Positions 1 to 5,544 of a stretch of DNA of 7,578 nucleotides are shown here, in pieces. The notes under the pieces were generated by a model. It ran no database searches and had not been told where the DNA came from. It saw only the letters and a program-made list of their open reading frames with translations. The position numbers were made by a program, and so were the translations under genes. Every line of letters starts with the position of its first letter. Within the stretch, counting starts at the first letter, position 1. Source of the DNA: CAYSYY01 sp964576115 [NCBI: uncultured Gemmatimonadota bacterium] (GTDB lineage Bacteria; Blakebacterota; Blakebacteria; Blakebacterales); NCBI GenBank assembly GCA_964576115.1, contig CAZNUA010000095.1, positions 1 through 7,578 on the forward strand, written 5' to 3'.

Positions 1-1432
1 CCAGCACCGCCAGAGCGAACACCGCCGCGAAGACCGAAAGATCGATCGCCATCTCCCGGGCCGGAAAACTCACCCAGACGCCGAGCTGCGAGAAAAAGCT
101 GCCCAGCCGGGCCACGGCCGGCACCGCCAGCAGCAGCGCCACCCCACCGGCGGCCAGGGCCAGAACCAGATTCTCGATCAGCAGCTGGCGGGCCAGTCGA
201 GCCGGGGAGGCGCCGAGTACACTGCGCACGGCCAGTTCGTGACGCCGGGTACCGGCCAGCGAGAGCAGGAGGTTGGCGACATTGGCACAGGCCAACAGGA
301 GCAGGAGCAACGCTCCGGCCAGCATGATCCGGGCGGTGGGCAGTTCGGTAAGCCGGGAACCGGGCGCGACCCAGGCCGCCTCAGCCACCCGCAGGCGTCG
401 CTCGGCATTCTCGCGCGGGTACTCCCCGTCAAGGGCACGGGAGGTCACCGCGAGTTCGATTGCGGCTGCCTCGCGCGAATACCCGGGACGCAGGCGCCCG
501 AAGAAGTTGAGGTAGAGCGCATCCCGATTCTGCGCCTGCTGTTCGACGTCGCCGTAGGGGACGAAGAGCTGTTCGAGGGGCAGATAGATATCGGGACGCA
601 GGCTCGAATCGGTGCCGAGGAAATCGGAGCCCACCACCCCCACGACGGTCCGGGGGTTGCCGTTGAGATAGACGGTACTGCCGACGACCTCCGGATCCGA
701 TCCGAAGGCACGCCGCCAGAACCGGTCCGAGAGCAGTACGATCGGATCATTGGAGCGTCGATCATCCTCAGGTGTGAAACCGCGGCCGAGTTCGATTTCG
801 ACCCCGAGCATCGAGAAGTAGTTCCCCGAGACCCCCTGCCCCGTGATCGGATCACTCGTCTCCCCGTGACGGATACTGCCCAGGAAGAGATTCTGCGCCC
901 AGGCCAGTTCTGCGAAGGCCCCCGAGGAGATGGCCGCATAATCGCGGATGTCGGGGTACGACACGGGCAGGAACGGGGTATCCTCGGTGGTCTCGAAGAT
1001 CTGGACCAGCCCCCGGGGGTCCACACCGGGAAAGGGGCGCGAGAAATTGTCGAGATACGTGATCACGACCGAACTGGCAGCCAGTCCCAGCGCCAGGATG
1101 AGGATCGCCGAGAGCGAGGACACCGGCCGGCGGGCCAGACCGGTGAGGAGCGACCGCAGATCCTGTTTGACGGCGTCGAGGCGATGTTTCTTCTGTCTGT
1201 CCCGGCGACCGCCCCCGGCGATCGCAGTGCAGACCTCACCCACACCCTCGGGATCGCCGAAACGGGTCAGAGCCTCCTGCCGGGCGGCCTCGGGATCCAT
1301 CCCCGCCCTGACATTCAGCCTGGTCTGTTCCTCGATATGAAAGGCGATCTCCTCGGCGACCTGGTGCCTGATCCGCCTCTCTCCCGAGATATCGACCAGG
1401 AGCTGGATCCACCCGTTGAGAACCCGTGACAT
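1..1432 (-). CDS. ADOP-type MacB/FtsX-family ABC transporter permease (3' end outside window)
   Basis: Reading the minus strand from ATG 1432 gives 477 codons with no stop before the window edge. Residues about 20-75 match the 'permease prefix' domain of acidobacterial duplicated orphan permeases, including MDPEAARQEALTRFGDP (about 45-61). A first membrane segment follows (about 104-125, SLSAILILALGLAASSVV), then a MacB-like periplasmic core (about 130-360). The first FtsX segment is at about 369-391 with CANVANLLLSLAGTRRHELA, then VRSVLGASPARL (402-413), which is diagnostic of this family, and another hydrophobic stretch (about 420-440). Family members are usually about 800 residues, so roughly the last 40% is missing. 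GGGAG-like Shine-Dalgarno GGGAG (1440-1444) sits 7 nt before the start and overlaps the padR stop codon, implying translational coupling. The family is inferred to export small molecules or act mechanically with an ATPase encoded elsewhere; the substrate is unknown. Confidence 0.93.
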   Translation of the reverse strand, partial: MSRVLNGWIQLLVDISGERRIRHQVAEEIAFHIEEQTRLNVRAGMDPEAARQEALTRFGDPEGVGEVCTAIAGGGRRDRQKKHRLDAVKQDLRSLLTGLARRPVSSLSAILILALGLAASSVVITYLDNFSRPFPGVDPRGLVQIFETTEDTPFLPVSYPDIRDYAAISSGAFAELAWAQNLFLGSIRHGETSDPITGQGVSGNYFSMLGVEIELGRGFTPEDDRRSNDPIVLLSDRFWRRAFGSDPEVVGSTVYLNGNPRTVVGVVGSDFLGTDSSLRPDIYLPLEQLFVPYGDVEQQAQNRDALYLNFFGRLRPGYSREAAAIELAVTSRALDGEYPRENAERRLRVAEAAWVAPGSRLTELPTARIMLAGALLLLLLACANVANLLLSLAGTRRHELAVRSVLGASPARLARQLLIENLVLALAAGGVALLLAVPAVARLGSFFSQLGVWVSFPAREMAIDLSVFAAVFALAVL

Positions 1433-1439
1433 CGACCGA

Positions 1440-1444
1440 CTCCC
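1440..1444 (-). promoter_or_regulatory. Ribosome-binding site of the permease, overlapping the padR stop
   Basis: GGGAG is placed 7 nt before the permease ATG at 1432. Its first base belongs to the padR TAG stop (1446-1444), so ribosomes finishing padR are positioned to start the permease. This supports the start choice and the operon. Confidence 0.7.
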
Positions 1445-1800
1445 TACGATGTCTGCAGAACCCGGGCCACGATGCCCACGAACGAATTCCAGCGCTCGGT
1501 TTCAGTACTGAGATGTGTGCGACCGGCAGCAGTCAGACTGTAGTACTTGGCCCGCCGCTTGTTCTCGGTGATGCGCCACTCCGGTTCGATCAGACCGCGG
1601 CGCTCCATCCGGTAGAGCGCCGGGTAGAGCGTGCCGTCCTCGATATCGAGGCTGTCATCGGTGATCTCGCGGAAGCGGCGGGCGATGCCGAACCCGTGCT
1701 GGGGTCCCTCGGTCAGGATCTGCAGAATGAGCATCTCGAGGGTGCCCAGCAGCAGGTCAACCTTCTTCTCCCTCCCCTTTTCCTTCTCTGCTTTCGTCAT
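1444..1800 (-). CDS. PadR-family winged-helix transcriptional regulator
   Basis: This 118-residue protein is full length for the short PadR subfamily. After a charged Lys/Glu-rich start, the winged helix runs from LLLGTLEMLILQIL (about 16-29) through GPQHGFGIARRF (about 32-43). It contains the hallmark DGTLYPALYRMERRGLI and the wing segment ENKRRAKYYSLTAAGR, followed by a C-terminal helix (TERWNSFVGIVARVL) that normally forms the dimer interface. PadR proteins are dimeric, usually ligand-responsive repressors, often of their own operon. The permease starts 11 nt after the stop, so the two are almost certainly co-transcribed and the regulator probably controls the permease. GGAGAG at 1810-1815, 9 nt before the ATG, is the likely ribosome-binding site; an AAGGGG lies too close (1 nt). 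An inverted repeat with a candidate promoter lies upstream at 1873-1925. The ligand is unknown. Confidence 0.95.
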   Translation of the reverse strand: MTKAEKEKGREKKVDLLLGTLEMLILQILTEGPQHGFGIARRFREITDDSLDIEDGTLYPALYRMERRGLIEPEWRITENKRRAKYYSLTAAGRTHLSTETERWNSFVGIVARVLQTS

Positions 1801-1872
1801 ACCCCTTATCTCTCCGGCAATCGGGCTCTCTCCGGACAGCAGTGACGGACCGGTCCGGCAGACAGAGCCCTT

Positions 1873-1925
1873 CCCCTTGACCTTCTGGGTATAGATACGA
1901 AGCTTTACCCTAGAAGTTCAAGGGG
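1873..1925. repeat. Long imperfect inverted repeat upstream of padR (candidate operator)
   Basis: The left arm is 1873-1891 and the right arm 1906-1925, with a 14-nt loop (1892-1905). Eighteen of 19 positions pair: there is one C/T mismatch (1881 with 1917) and one bulged T (1911). An outer GCCCTT (1867-1872) / AAGGGC (1934-1939) pair extends the symmetry across an 8-nt bulge and touches the stop codon of the beta-barrel gene. Neither strand has a T-tract after the stem, so it is not a classic intrinsic terminator. Its position in front of padR and its overlap with a promoter-like sequence favour an operator. A 3' mRNA-stabilising hairpin of the beta-barrel transcript is the main alternative. 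Confidence 0.65.
1892..1921 (-). promoter_or_regulatory. Candidate sigma-70-type promoter of padR-permease
   Basis: On the minus strand TTGAAC (1921-1916) is followed after 18 nt by TATCTA (1897-1892). The -35 lies in the right arm of the inverted repeat and the -10 in its loop, so a protein bound to the repeat would block RNA polymerase. The predicted transcript start would be near 1885, leaving a leader of about 85 nt. The consensus match is partial and is judged by eye only. Confidence 0.4.
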
Positions 1926-1939
1926 AAAGAGAAAAGGGC

Positions 1940-2797
1940 CTATCTCTCGCGGAAAGCTCCCCGCAGGCTGATCCCCGCGCTCAGGAAAACAAGATCGGAT
2001 CGGGTGTGACGGTCGGTGAGGACCAACCGATCCCCGTCGTAACTCAGACTCCCCGGGGCCAGGTACTTCACTCTGCCGCCGAAGAGATAGCGACCCTGCA
2101 GGTCGAAGAAGAGGGTCAGGGGATTGCCGGTTGCTTTCTCGCCCTGCCCGAAACGGAGCAGACGCATTTTCAGACCGGCTCCGACACCGTAGCTGGGAGC
2201 CACGTTCGCGAGCAGGGTTTTCGATTCGTCTTCGTTGACCATGATCATGGTCCCGTTGACAAAGATCGGGGCGGTGGTGTTCTCGCCGGTGTAGGCCTGG
2301 GTGAAGAAGTAGTTGATCCCGGCGAAAGTCTCGACATACGGGGTCAGCCGTGCCAGGCGAGGCTGAAAACGGATGACCACGTGGGTCGTGAGCATGTCGT
2401 AGGAAAACTTGACGTACTCCGGGTTGACGGCCGTGTAGCCGGGCAGGTCGTGGCTGAATTCGGATCCGTAGGTGGTCACACCCACCCGTCCGCCGATCGA
2501 GATGGCTGTGCCGCGCAGGAGCCAGCGGGCCGAAAGCGCCCCGCCCCAGGCAGAACCGTCGATCCCCCCGGCGAGTTCGCCGACCGGCTGACCGTTGAGC
2601 ACGATCAGCTCCACTTCGGCCCGGTTTTGGGCCCGGACGGATCCGGGCAGGCCGAGGGCCGACAGGCAGCCGGCAACCAGAATCAGAGACAGAATCCGGA
2701 GGCACGAGCCGACGGGACCGGTTGATGCAGGATGAACAGCCTGAGCAGGATTGCTGGCCCGATCTAGATGGGTACCACGAGACATGATGCAGTTCAT
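1940..2797 (-). CDS. Predicted outer-membrane beta-barrel protein
   Basis: A 285-residue protein. ATG 2797 is chosen over an in-frame upstream ATG at 2860 because AAGGAG (2804-2809) lies 6 nt before it; a further Met is at residue 5. A long polar N-terminus is followed by a hydrophobic stretch (about 33-51) and a possible signal peptidase I site at VRA/Q (56/57). A lipobox-like VAGC ends at Cys44, so lipoprotein processing cannot be excluded. The rest alternates polar and hydrophobic residues in amphipathic strands, such as ALSARWLLRGTAISIGGRVG, TPYVETFAGINYFF, LTLFFDLQGRYLFGG and the last strand LVFLSAGISLRG, as in small 8-10-stranded barrels. No specific family or substrate is recognised. 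It is on the same strand as padR but separated by 139 bp containing the inverted repeat, so it may be a separate transcript. Confidence 0.8.
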   Translation of the reverse strand: MNCIMSRGTHLDRASNPAQAVHPASTGPVGSCLRILSLILVAGCLSALGLPGSVRAQNRAEVELIVLNGQPVGELAGGIDGSAWGGALSARWLLRGTAISIGGRVGVTTYGSEFSHDLPGYTAVNPEYVKFSYDMLTTHVVIRFQPRLARLTPYVETFAGINYFFTQAYTGENTTAPIFVNGTMIMVNEDESKTLLANVAPSYGVGAGLKMRLLRFGQGEKATGNPLTLFFDLQGRYLFGGRVKYLAPGSLSYDGDRLVLTDRHTRSDLVFLSAGISLRGAFRER

Positions 2798-2803
2798 GAC
2801 AGA

Positions 2804-2809
2804 CTCCTT
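2804..2809 (-). promoter_or_regulatory. Ribosome-binding site fixing the beta-barrel start
   Basis: AAGGAG lies 6 nt upstream of ATG 2797. No comparable site precedes the alternative in-frame ATG at 2860, whose first 21 residues would be encoded by a low-complexity purine-rich leader. Confidence 0.7.
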
Positions 2810-2811
2810 CC

Positions 2812-2874
2812 CCCCTCTCGCGCTTCCCCTCTCGCGTTGTCCCTCAACGCTCCCTCTCACACCCCCCCTCTCGC
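2812..2874 (-). repeat. Purine-rich leader with three GCGAGAGGGG copies and a small hairpin
   Basis: On the minus strand GCGAGAGGGG occurs exactly at 2874-2865, 2835-2826 and 2821-2812, with a degenerate TGAGAGGGA copy near 2860-2852. Between them a perfect 6-bp stem GCGTTG/CAACGC (2850-2834) closes a 5-nt loop, AGGGA. The whole block lies just upstream of the beta-barrel ribosome-binding site and would be in its 5' leader. Several GGA/GGGG motifs resemble Shine-Dalgarno or CsrA-type targets; the function is inference. Confidence 0.5.
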
Positions 2875-2908
2875 CTTTGTTCCAGCGACACGGGGGACCT
2901 GGCCTGCT

Positions 2909-2914
2909 ATTACA
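2909..2914 (-). promoter_or_regulatory. Possible -10 element for the beta-barrel gene
   Basis: Minus-strand TGTAAT matches TATAAT at five of six bases and lies about 110 nt before the start, upstream of the purine-rich leader. No convincing -35 is visible at 16-18 nt. This is a weak call. Confidence 0.22.
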
Positions 2915-2960
2915 CTAGACGATCTGGGGATAAGGTTTGTTTCCCGAATAATGGGCGTGT

Positions 2961-3569
2961 TCAGTCTTCCGGAAATTCTGCCGGACCGTCCCGGTAAATG
3001 ATCCTGATCCCCGGCGGAGAATCATCATCCGATTCAATAGAGCAGGTGACCGGGCCGTTCCATCGTTCACTCGACCGGTATTCCCCCCTGCTCTCATCTT
3101 CCCGGATCTCAACCGCTGTCGCCCACCCCTGCAGTGGACCAGAAAGGAGTTGTTGTTCCCGCCGGCTGAACGTAAGCCGCACAATGACCACATTCCGCCC
3201 CCTGATCGAAGGATAGCCTCCAACGGCATCCTCGAAGCGCTCCAGTTCGATAGTCAACCGGCGGCCTGACAGAGAGTACCTGCAGGGCAACATCCGACCG
3301 GGAAGAATCAGTTGGGGATGACATTCGATGTCCCACTCTCTCGATGCCAGATCGACATGATAGATGAGTTTCATGTGCCGGATCCGGGGATCGCCGGGGG
3401 CAACAAGACCGGATTCCGGCGAGGAGAGAGGCAGCACCTCCAGCGTCAGACGCCCGGCTAATTGACAGCTATCCGGATCGGGCAGAAGGGTAGTGCGCCC
3501 GGAGGCACAATCAGCCAGCAGAAGGCAGAGGGTGAGAGAGATCACGATCAACTTCTGTGAGATCTCCAT
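2961..3569 (-). CDS. Small secreted (possibly lipo-) protein of unknown function
   Basis: This 202-residue protein is not recognised. It begins with a Lys-containing n-region and a hydrophobic core (about 7-19, LIVISLTLCLLLA), then ADC at 19-21. The Cys is where a lipobox Cys would be, but Asp at -1 is atypical, so either lipoprotein or ordinary signal cleavage is possible. The mature part has four more Cys (in DSCQ, IECH, LPCR and VTCS), enough for two disulfides, and alternating beta-strand-like segments (for example NVVIVRLTF). ATG 3569 is the first start in its frame; a TGA stop lies upstream. It has no good Shine-Dalgarno: a GGAG is 13 nt away. The start lies inside a 19-bp tandem duplication that also creates an out-of-frame ATG at 3588. 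It stands alone between the beta-barrel gene and the divergent propeller gene. Confidence 0.68.
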   Translation of the reverse strand: MEISQKLIVISLTLCLLLADCASGRTTLLPDPDSCQLAGRLTLEVLPLSSPESGLVAPGDPRIRHMKLIYHVDLASREWDIECHPQLILPGRMLPCRYSLSGRRLTIELERFEDAVGGYPSIRGRNVVIVRLTFSRREQQLLSGPLQGWATAVEIREDESRGEYRSSERWNGPVTCSIESDDDSPPGIRIIYRDGPAEFPED

Positions 3570-3588
3570 ACTTCTGTGAGATCTCCAT
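3511..3588 (-). other. Out-of-frame upstream ORF created by the tandem duplication
   Basis: Starting at the upstream duplicated ATG (3588), 25 codons are read (MEISQKYGDLTEV...) before TGA at 3513-3511, inside the coding region of the secreted protein. If ribosomes use this ATG they miss the real frame. It probably encodes no functional peptide but could lower expression of the downstream frame. Confidence 0.35.
3551..3588. repeat. Perfect 19-bp tandem duplication over a start codon
   Basis: The unit at 3551-3569 (ACTTCTGTGAGATCTCCAT on the plus strand) is repeated identically and without spacer at 3570-3588. On the minus strand each copy begins with ATGGAGATC, so the start region of the small secreted protein gene is doubled. 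Nineteen is not a multiple of three, so the upstream ATG is in another frame. Confidence 0.95.
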
Positions 3589-3714
3589 ACTACCGATCCA
3601 GCGGCAGGTCGCGCACGGTCACCAACTATCCGTCAACTAATTCGCTGATCGGGGAGTTGAATCTGCTGACCGGAAAGCCTGTCGAGCAAATACACCAACG
3701 TGAGAGTTGTGCTC
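3589..3714. other. Divergent intergenic region, no confident promoter
   Basis: These 126 bp separate the minus-strand secreted protein gene from the plus-strand propeller lipoprotein gene and should carry promoters for both. I find short CAACT/AGTTG inverted pairs (for example 3643-3660) but no -35/-10 pair close to consensus on either strand. Confidence 0.3.
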
Positions 3715-4962
3715 ATGATGAGTCGCCAACCGCGCCACGCCGCCGGAGGCTCCCGGCGTATCTCTGTCACCGGATTGTCCCTGCGGGTGGTCTGCCTGAC
3801 CATCCCCCTCCTCATCACTTCCTGCGGTTCAGGACACGGCCCGGCCGATATGTCCCGTGAGACACTCGACTCCGGGATCGTGCGTACGACCTGGCACCGG
3901 TTGCCGCAGACACAGCTCACCCTCGACACCCTGGCCGTCTGGGATGTCTGGGAGGAGAGCGCGGAGTACATCTTCGGCGATATCACGGCCGCCTGCGGCG
4001 GTACCGGTGACTTCTACCTGCTCGACGCCAGCAACCGCCAGGTCGTCGTGGTGGATCCCCGGGGCCGTGTGAAGCGCACCTTCGGGCGCGAGGGAAGCGG
4101 ACCGGGGGAATTCCAGTACCCCATGACGATCTCCCTGCGGACTGATGAGATCTGGGTCGGTGACCTGGCAGCTGGCCGCTACTCGGTCTTCGATATCGAG
4201 GGGAACTTCCTCAGGTCGGTCATCTGGCCCTCCCGGGGTGGGCGGACGGCTTCGCGGTCGATCGTCATCACCCCCGATGATCGCGAACTGCGCCGCTCTC
4301 CCTCGATGATCGAAGGGTGGATGGCCCTGATCCGTTCCACCCTCGACGGCAGTGAGGTCGACACCATCGCGACCATGCGCACCGCCCCGGCCTCGGGCGC
4401 AACGATCAACCTGCCGACCCTGGGTGCCACGACCATGTACGATCCACCGGCGTATTCACCCGAACTGCGCTGGGCGCATACTCCGGGCGAACGGATTCTG
4501 ACCGTGACCTCGGGGAACTATCTGATCGAGGAACGGGACCCGGACGGTACCGTCCGGGGGGAGCTGGCGGCCCCGACACCCGATCTGACCGTCACAACCG
4601 CTGACCGGGAGGCCTACCTGGTCCGCCTGGCCCGGATGTTCGATATCCCGGTCGATGACTTCCGGAAGGATAACCCCCGCTTCGTGACCCAGTACGCCTT
4701 TGCCGAGCGGCGCGCTGCGATCGAAGATATCACCGTCGATCCGCAGGGCCGCATCTGGGTGCTGGCCAACATTCCGGAGAACACGGGCCAGCGCCTCGAT
4801 CTGTTCGACGCCGACTTCACCTTCCTCGGCAGCCTGCCCGACCTGCCCCTGCCTGAAGCCTTCCTGCCCGGCGGCGAGGCGCTCTTTCGGATCGCCGCCC
4901 CCGAGACCGGCGAGGATCTCTTTATTGTCGCCCGTATCGCCGACTCTGTCGAAGGGATGTGA
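3715..4962 (+). CDS. 6-bladed beta-propeller lipoprotein
   Basis: A 415-residue protein. ATG 3715 is preferred because GAGAG (3702-3706) lies 8 nt upstream; ATG 3718 and GTG 3700 are in-frame alternatives, the latter without a ribosome-binding site. A basic n-region and hydrophobic core (about 22-34) end in the lipobox ITSC, giving lipid-modified Cys37. The body shows repeated propeller-blade strands: FYLLDASNRQVVVVDPRGRV (about 100-119), then the family signature GREGSGPGEF (124-133) and EIWVGDLAAGRYSVFD (145-160). Near the C-terminus a blade runs ITVDPQGRIWVLAN (339-352). Such NHL-like propellers are numerous in Gemmatimonadota, Bacteroidota and relatives; they are envelope-anchored and mostly of unknown binding partner. 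It is divergent from the small secreted protein gene and convergent with a paralogue 51 bp downstream. Confidence 0.87.
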   Translation: MMSRQPRHAAGGSRRISVTGLSLRVVCLTIPLLITSCGSGHGPADMSRETLDSGIVRTTWHRLPQTQLTLDTLAVWDVWEESAEYIFGDITAACGGTGDFYLLDASNRQVVVVDPRGRVKRTFGREGSGPGEFQYPMTISLRTDEIWVGDLAAGRYSVFDIEGNFLRSVIWPSRGGRTASRSIVITPDDRELRRSPSMIEGWMALIRSTLDGSEVDTIATMRTAPASGATINLPTLGATTMYDPPAYSPELRWAHTPGERILTVTSGNYLIEERDPDGTVRGELAAPTPDLTVTTADREAYLVRLARMFDIPVDDFRKDNPRFVTQYAFAERRAAIEDITVDPQGRIWVLANIPENTGQRLDLFDADFTFLGSLPDLPLPEAFLPGGEALFRIAAPETGEDLFIVARIADSVEGM

Positions 4963-5013
4963 TCGGGGTGAACAACAGACAGGCAATACCCCGGCCGGCC
5001 GTACGGACAGCGG
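4963..5013. other. Convergent gap between the two propeller genes
   Basis: The 51 bp between two convergent stops hold the overlapping palindromes CGGCCGGCCG (4992-5001) and CCGTACGG (4999-5006). There is no T-tract on either side, so I do not call a terminator. Confidence 0.35.
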
Positions 5014-5535
5014 TCAGTGCCCGGTTGCCGGCTCGAAGGCAAATCGGTAGACGGCCGCATCCCCTTCGAGATTGATCAGATAGAGACCGTCCGGGCCCCA
5101 GTCGAGCAATGCCCGCGGGCAGGTGATGGCAAGCGGCTGGCGGGCCAGCCAGCGCCCGGTACGATCGAAGAGATCTAGAGCCCACAGGTCGGGGATCTCG
5201 GCCTCGCCGATAAGCGGGGTACGCTCCCGGGCCCTGCTTTGCGGAACGAGCACGGCCAGATACCCGCCCTCAGGGTGTACCGCGAGTCCTGAACTCAGGA
5301 TATCGAAACCCCACCCCACAAACGGCTGAAGGCCCTCACCCCGACTCTGTTCCTCGTAAACGGGCGCGGTGGTTGCGAACGGCACCGGCCGGTGGATGAC
5401 CCGGGCCAGAGTTCCGGCCCCTGTGAACACCTCGATCCGGTCAACGCCCTGATAGCTGACCGCGAGCGAGTCCCCCGGAAGAGACGCCAGGAAGAGCTTG
5501 TTGATGTAAACATCGGGAGCCTGCCCGGTCACCAC
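5014..5535 (-). CDS. C-terminal half of split propeller lipoprotein
   Basis: The 173 codons from GTG 5535 continue the frame of the upstream half, starting four codons after its stop. They contain propeller-like strands such as DSLAVSYQGVDRIEVFTGAG, GGYLAVLVP, WALDLFDRTGRWLA and DGLYLINLEGDAAVYRFAFE, the last fitting a closing blade. There is no signal peptide and no ribosome-binding site before GTG 5535, so it is not an independent gene. It would be made only by readthrough or reinitiation. Confidence 0.6.
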   Translation of the reverse strand: MVTGQAPDVYINKLFLASLPGDSLAVSYQGVDRIEVFTGAGTLARVIHRPVPFATTAPVYEEQSRGEGLQPFVGWGFDILSSGLAVHPEGGYLAVLVPQSRARERTPLIGEAEIPDLWALDLFDRTGRWLARQPLAITCPRALLDWGPDGLYLINLEGDAAVYRFAFEPATGH

Positions 5536-5544
5536 CTGCCGGCG

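Noticed and set aside
239-1429. Plus-strand open frame of 396 codons antisense to the permease
   Set aside because: It lies opposite a gene with clear family motifs; its translation is low-complexity Gly/Asp/Arg-rich, as expected for an antisense frame of GC-rich coding DNA, and it has no domain.
1873-1925. Intrinsic terminator of the beta-barrel gene
   Set aside because: The stem is long enough, but the sequence after it on the minus strand is purine-rich (AAGGGCTC) instead of a T-run; operator or mRNA-stability roles fit better.
1905-2705. Minus-strand 266-codon frame overlapping the beta-barrel gene
   Set aside because: Arg/Pro/Gly-rich translation with no signal peptide; it is a +1 shadow of the beta-barrel frame, which has a signal sequence and ribosome-binding site.
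2006-2725. Plus-strand 239-codon frame antisense to the beta-barrel gene
   Set aside because: No recognisable domain or ribosome-binding site, and composition typical of an antisense frame.
4456-4986. Minus-strand 176-codon frame antisense to the intact propeller gene
   Set aside because: The opposite strand encodes a propeller with signature motif and lipobox; the antisense product has no features of its own.
4991-5006. Bidirectional terminator between the convergent propeller genes
   Set aside because: The palindromes CGGCCGGCCG and CCGTACGG are short and overlapping, and no T-tract follows on either strand.
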